NCBI GenBank assembly: GCA_034678415.1
Contig: JAXDBV010000047.1
Location: forward strand, 1 to 8,867
Direction: 5' to 3'
DNA length: 8,867 nt
Origin: JAXDBV01 sp034678415
GTDB lineage: Bacteria; Bacteroidota; Bacteroidia; Bacteroidales; VadinHA17
Positions 7,104 through 8,867 of the stretch are shown here, piece by piece. A program made the translations under genes and the position numbers. A model generated the notes under the pieces. The model did no database searches and had not been told where the DNA came from. It saw only the letters and a program-made list of their open reading frames with translations. Position 1 is the first letter of the stretch; the number at the start of each line of letters is the position of its first letter.

Positions 7104-7135
7104 AAAGAGGGTGTCCCTTTTGAGACACCCTCTTT
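7104..7135 (-). terminator. Strong hairpin terminator after the tRNA genes
   Basis: AAAGAGGGTGTC (7104-7115) and GACACCCTCTTT (7124-7135) form a perfect 12-bp stem with an 8-base loop, starting 5 bases after the 3' end of tRNA-Gly. The A and T ends of the arms give a short U-run on either strand, typical of Bacteroidota terminators. The symmetry would allow action in both directions. Confidence 0.75.
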
Positions 7136-7139
7136 ATTG

Positions 7140-7211
7140 AGCGGGAAACGGGGATCGAACCCGCGACCCTTAGCTTGGGAAGCTAATGCTCTACCACTGA
7201 GCTACTCCCGC
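7140..7211 (-). tRNA. tRNA-Gly (anticodon CCC)
   Basis: The minus strand folds into a full cloverleaf: acceptor GCGGGAG with TTCCCGC (one G-U pair), D-arm containing AGCTCAGTGGTAGAGC, anticodon stem TTAGC/GCTAA around loop TTCCCAA, and T-arm with GGTTCGATCC. The anticodon at loop positions 34-36 is CCC, which reads GGG (Gly). The discriminator base is T, as in bacterial glycine tRNAs. CCA is not encoded and must be added after transcription. It is the second gene of a two-tRNA unit. Confidence 0.95.
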
Positions 7212-7302
7212 TAATTGTCCGGTAAAGTTATCAAAATTCTTTCCGAAACGGTGGTTTGTGTCCTGGTTTTCCCTGTTTCCACCTCCCGTATCTCTTCTTC
7301 AG

Positions 7303-7375
7303 AGCCTCCTACCAGAGTCGAACTGGTGACCTGCTCATTACGAGTGAGCCGCTCTACCGCCTGAGCTAAAGAGGC
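7303..7375 (-). tRNA. tRNA-Thr (anticodon CGT)
   Basis: Cloverleaf on the minus strand: acceptor GCCTCTT with AGGAGGC (one T-G pair), D-arm with AGCTCAGGCGGTAGAGC, anticodon stem GCTCA/TGAGC around loop CTCGTAA, and T-arm with CCAGTTCGACTCTGG. The anticodon CGT reads ACG (Thr). CCA is not encoded. It lies 10 bases downstream of the M48 protease stop codon and 91 bases before tRNA-Gly, and is probably made on the same precursor as tRNA-Gly. Confidence 0.95.
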
Positions 7376-7385
7376 AAAAAAAGTG

Positions 7386-8642
7386 TCACAAAAATATAAA
7401 AAACTTTTTATTTATTCCTTTCATAGCTTTGATCCGCTGTAGCAAGGGTGGATGCGAATAATGGAAGATGACATATACCGGGTGAGGATTCAGGTTACTG
7501 AGGTTTTTAACGGAGAGTTTCTTCAGTGCCTGTGAAAGGTCATCAGCATTCCATGTAATGGCGGCAAACCGGTCGGCAGCATATTCATGTTTTCTCGATA
7601 TATAATTCATCCCCAGACCAATGATGGTTGAAAGAGGGCTGTACAGAATACCGAAGGCGATCAGGCCGAGGCGGAAACTGGCGATATCCGAACCCAACGC
7701 TGCCGACAGGCTTTGATTGTCAATAAACAGGGAGAGGAAAAACAGGGTCAGCCCTGCCTGCAGTATTCCGGCGATTAATGCCTCGTATGTATGTTTATGC
7801 TTGTCATGTCCCGTTTCATGGGCCAGAACAGCCACGATCTCGTTCGTTTCCAGATCCCTGATGAGTGTGTCGAAAAGAACGATCCTTTTTTTCTTTCCCA
7901 GACCGGTAAAATAGGCATTTGCCTTTGAAGATCTTTTTGAACCGTCTATCACGAAAATATTGTCCAGCCGGACGCCGGTTTTGGTGCAATAGGTCTCAAT
8001 GGTATCCCGTAAGGATCCCGGTTCCAGCGGTTTCTGTTTGTTGAACAATGGCACAATCAGGGTTGAGAAGAACATATTCATGATGATCATGAACCCTGTA
8101 ACCATGATCCATACCCAGATCCAGAATGCTGTACCGGTCATTTCATAGAACAGGACGAACAGGCTTATCAGGGCGCCTCCGATAATGGCGGCAAGCAGCC
8201 ATCCTTTGATCTTGTCTGTTATAAAGGTACTTACCGTTGTCCTGTTAAATCCGAACTTCTGTTCAATAACAAAAGTATCGTACACAGCAAATGGAATCTG
8301 TATGAGATCAAAAGCCAGGAAAAGGATACCGAAAAACAGCAGGCTGGATGCCACGGGATGCCCGGTCACTTTGCCGATCAATTCATCCAGACGGGCAAAT
8401 CCGCTGAGGACTAGCATGAGGAGGATGATAATGAGTGAAAAGGTTGAAGTGATCGCGGATAATCTCACATTTGCCCGGTAGTATTCCTGGGATCTTTTAT
8501 AGGATTCCGGATCATATATTCCCTGCAAATCCTTTGGCACCACATTGCTCCACTGCCTGTTATTCAGGTATTCAAGGTACCGTTCAAGCAGGTAATCACA
8601 AAGGATAATTCCAATAATGATATAAAACAGGATGGTATTCAT
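7386..8642 (-). CDS. M48 family (Ste24/CAAX prenyl protease 1-like) membrane zinc metallopeptidase
   Basis: Integral inner-membrane protease, probably in quality control of membrane proteins; the physiological substrate in bacteria lacking CAAX proteins is not known. The 418-residue product has hydrophobic segments at about 2-16, 62-82, 97-120, 148-167, 171-200, 284-306 and 322-345. The N-terminal M48 region includes FVIEQKFGFNRTT (124-136). The DGSKRSSKANAYFTGLGKKKRIVLFDTL block is typical of the Ste24 branch. The zinc motif HETGH lies at 275-279, and the third ligand E353 is in KHEYAADRFA. A conserved HYSHPPLLQRI segment (394-404) follows near the C-terminus. All catalytic residues are present. 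T277 stands where many relatives have Leu, and this position is variable in HExxH motifs. The ATG at 8642 opens a first membrane helix as in homologues. It is too divergent from HtpX (about 290 residues) to be that protein. The gene follows the partial gene at the window end by 48 bases. Confidence 0.93.
   Translation of the reverse strand: MNTILFYIIIGIILCDYLLERYLEYLNNRQWSNVVPKDLQGIYDPESYKRSQEYYRANVRLSAITSTFSLIIILLMLVLSGFARLDELIGKVTGHPVASSLLFFGILFLAFDLIQIPFAVYDTFVIEQKFGFNRTTVSTFITDKIKGWLLAAIIGGALISLFVLFYEMTGTAFWIWVWIMVTGFMIIMNMFFSTLIVPLFNKQKPLEPGSLRDTIETYCTKTGVRLDNIFVIDGSKRSSKANAYFTGLGKKKRIVLFDTLIRDLETNEIVAVLAHETGHDKHKHTYEALIAGILQAGLTLFFLSLFIDNQSLSAALGSDIASFRLGLIAFGILYSPLSTIIGLGMNYISRKHEYAADRFAAITWNADDLSQALKKLSVKNLSNLNPHPVYVIFHYSHPPLLQRIKAMKGINKKFFIFL
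7389..7396 (-). promoter_or_regulatory. Promoter box for the tRNA-Thr/tRNA-Gly unit, next to the M48 stop codon
   Basis: On the minus strand TATTTTTG (plus 7389-7396) matches TAnnTTTG exactly and ends 13 bases before the tRNA-Thr 5' end, so transcription would start only a few bases before the mature tRNA. It lies inside the last codons of the M48 gene. No clear TTTG box is found 19-21 bases upstream, and the region is A/T-rich, so the match could be fortuitous. Confidence 0.4.
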
Positions 8643-8675
8643 TCCAAACCGCTGTCATTTATACGCGGAAACCTG

Positions 8676-8693
8676 TAATAATAAATATTATTA
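8676..8693. repeat. A/T-only inverted repeat at the stop of the partial upstream gene
   Basis: TAATAATA (8676-8683) and TATTATTA (8686-8693) are perfect 8-base arms around AA. The repeat contains the TAA stop of the partial gene on its right and lies 33 bases upstream of the M48 start. With no G-C pairs it would be a weak hairpin, so a terminator role is doubtful. Confidence 0.35.
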
Positions 8694-8867
8694 TCGTCTA
8701 ACAGTATTTCTCTTTTTCTGTTCAAAATTAAGTTCATCCGTTGCTTTACCATTCACTCTTATTCTGTCGGTGAGGCGTTGTCTCAGGACATCAAGGTACG
8801 ACCTGGCAAGGGCCGTTTTCCGCAGGGTAAGGGATTTATCTGCCCACATGATGGCGAATGGTATATC
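8691..8867 (-). CDS. C-terminal end of an unrecognised protein (5' partial, runs off the window)
   Basis: An open minus-strand frame enters from the window edge and ends at a TAA (8691-8693), covering the last 58 residues. The segment reads DIPFAIMWADKSLTLRKTAL at its start, continues with a helical, Arg-rich stretch (SYLDVLRQRLTDRI), and ends in a basic tail (FEQKKRNTVRR). No stop interrupts it, and its composition is protein-like. It sits directly upstream of the M48 gene in the same direction with a 48-base gap, in which I see no clear promoter, so the two may share a transcript. I do not recognise the family and assign no function. Confidence 0.6.
   Translation of the reverse strand, partial: DIPFAIMWADKSLTLRKTALARSYLDVLRQRLTDRIRVNGKATDELNFEQKKRNTVRR

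Noticed and set aside
6884..7105. 73-codon minus-strand ORF between tRNA-Gly and cinA
   Set aside because: It begins within the tRNA terminator hairpin, overlaps an opposite-strand frame, and its translation shows no domain or family resemblance.
6949..7140. 63-codon plus-strand ORF
   Set aside because: It runs through the terminator hairpin and ends at the 3' edge of tRNA-Gly; the translation is not protein-like.
1..8867. CRISPR array, insertion sequence, phage or defence island
   Set aside because: No direct repeat series, transposase, integrase or attachment-type repeat next to the tRNAs was seen; all recognised genes are conserved housekeeping genes.

Overview
The window looks like ordinary chromosomal housekeeping DNA from a member of the Bacteroidota, most likely order Bacteroidales. 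The pointers are a small DUF4295 gene directly behind rpmB and rpmG, a Bacteroidota habit; promoter-like boxes of the TTTG / TAnnTTTG type instead of E. coli-type -35/-10 boxes; few convincing Shine-Dalgarno sequences; and protein sequences of Bacteroidales character. Genus cannot be fixed from what is visible.

Layout. Positions 2-2416 (+) hold most of clpC, cut at its 5' end by the window edge. It converges on a minus-strand block, with a hairpin between the two at about 2440-2473. Reading the minus strand from right to left: the last 58 codons of an unrecognised gene (8691-8867); an M48/Ste24-type membrane zinc protease (7386-8642); tRNA-Thr(CGT) and tRNA-Gly(CCC), closed by a strong hairpin; a 245-base stretch with no clear gene; cinA (to 6805); rpmB, rpmG and a 51-residue DUF4295 gene, closed by an intrinsic terminator; then ftsY and rimO, whose stop and start codons overlap by one base.

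Functional theme. The minus-strand core is translation and protein targeting: ribosomal proteins bL28 and bL33, the likely ribosomal DUF4295 protein, the SRP receptor GTPase FtsY, the RimO methylthiotransferase that modifies ribosomal protein uS12, and two tRNAs. ClpC and the M48 protease add cytosolic and membrane protein quality control. CinA belongs to pyridine nucleotide recycling.

No undescribed multi-gene system is visible: no CRISPR array, mobile element or defence cluster. The points most worth a second look are cinA, which seems to lack any ATG, GTG or TTG codon at its conserved N-terminus and may start at CTG just behind a good promoter; the unlabelled small DUF4295 gene; the terminator that separates the ribosomal genes from ftsY; and a tRNA promoter that overlaps the stop codon of the protease gene.
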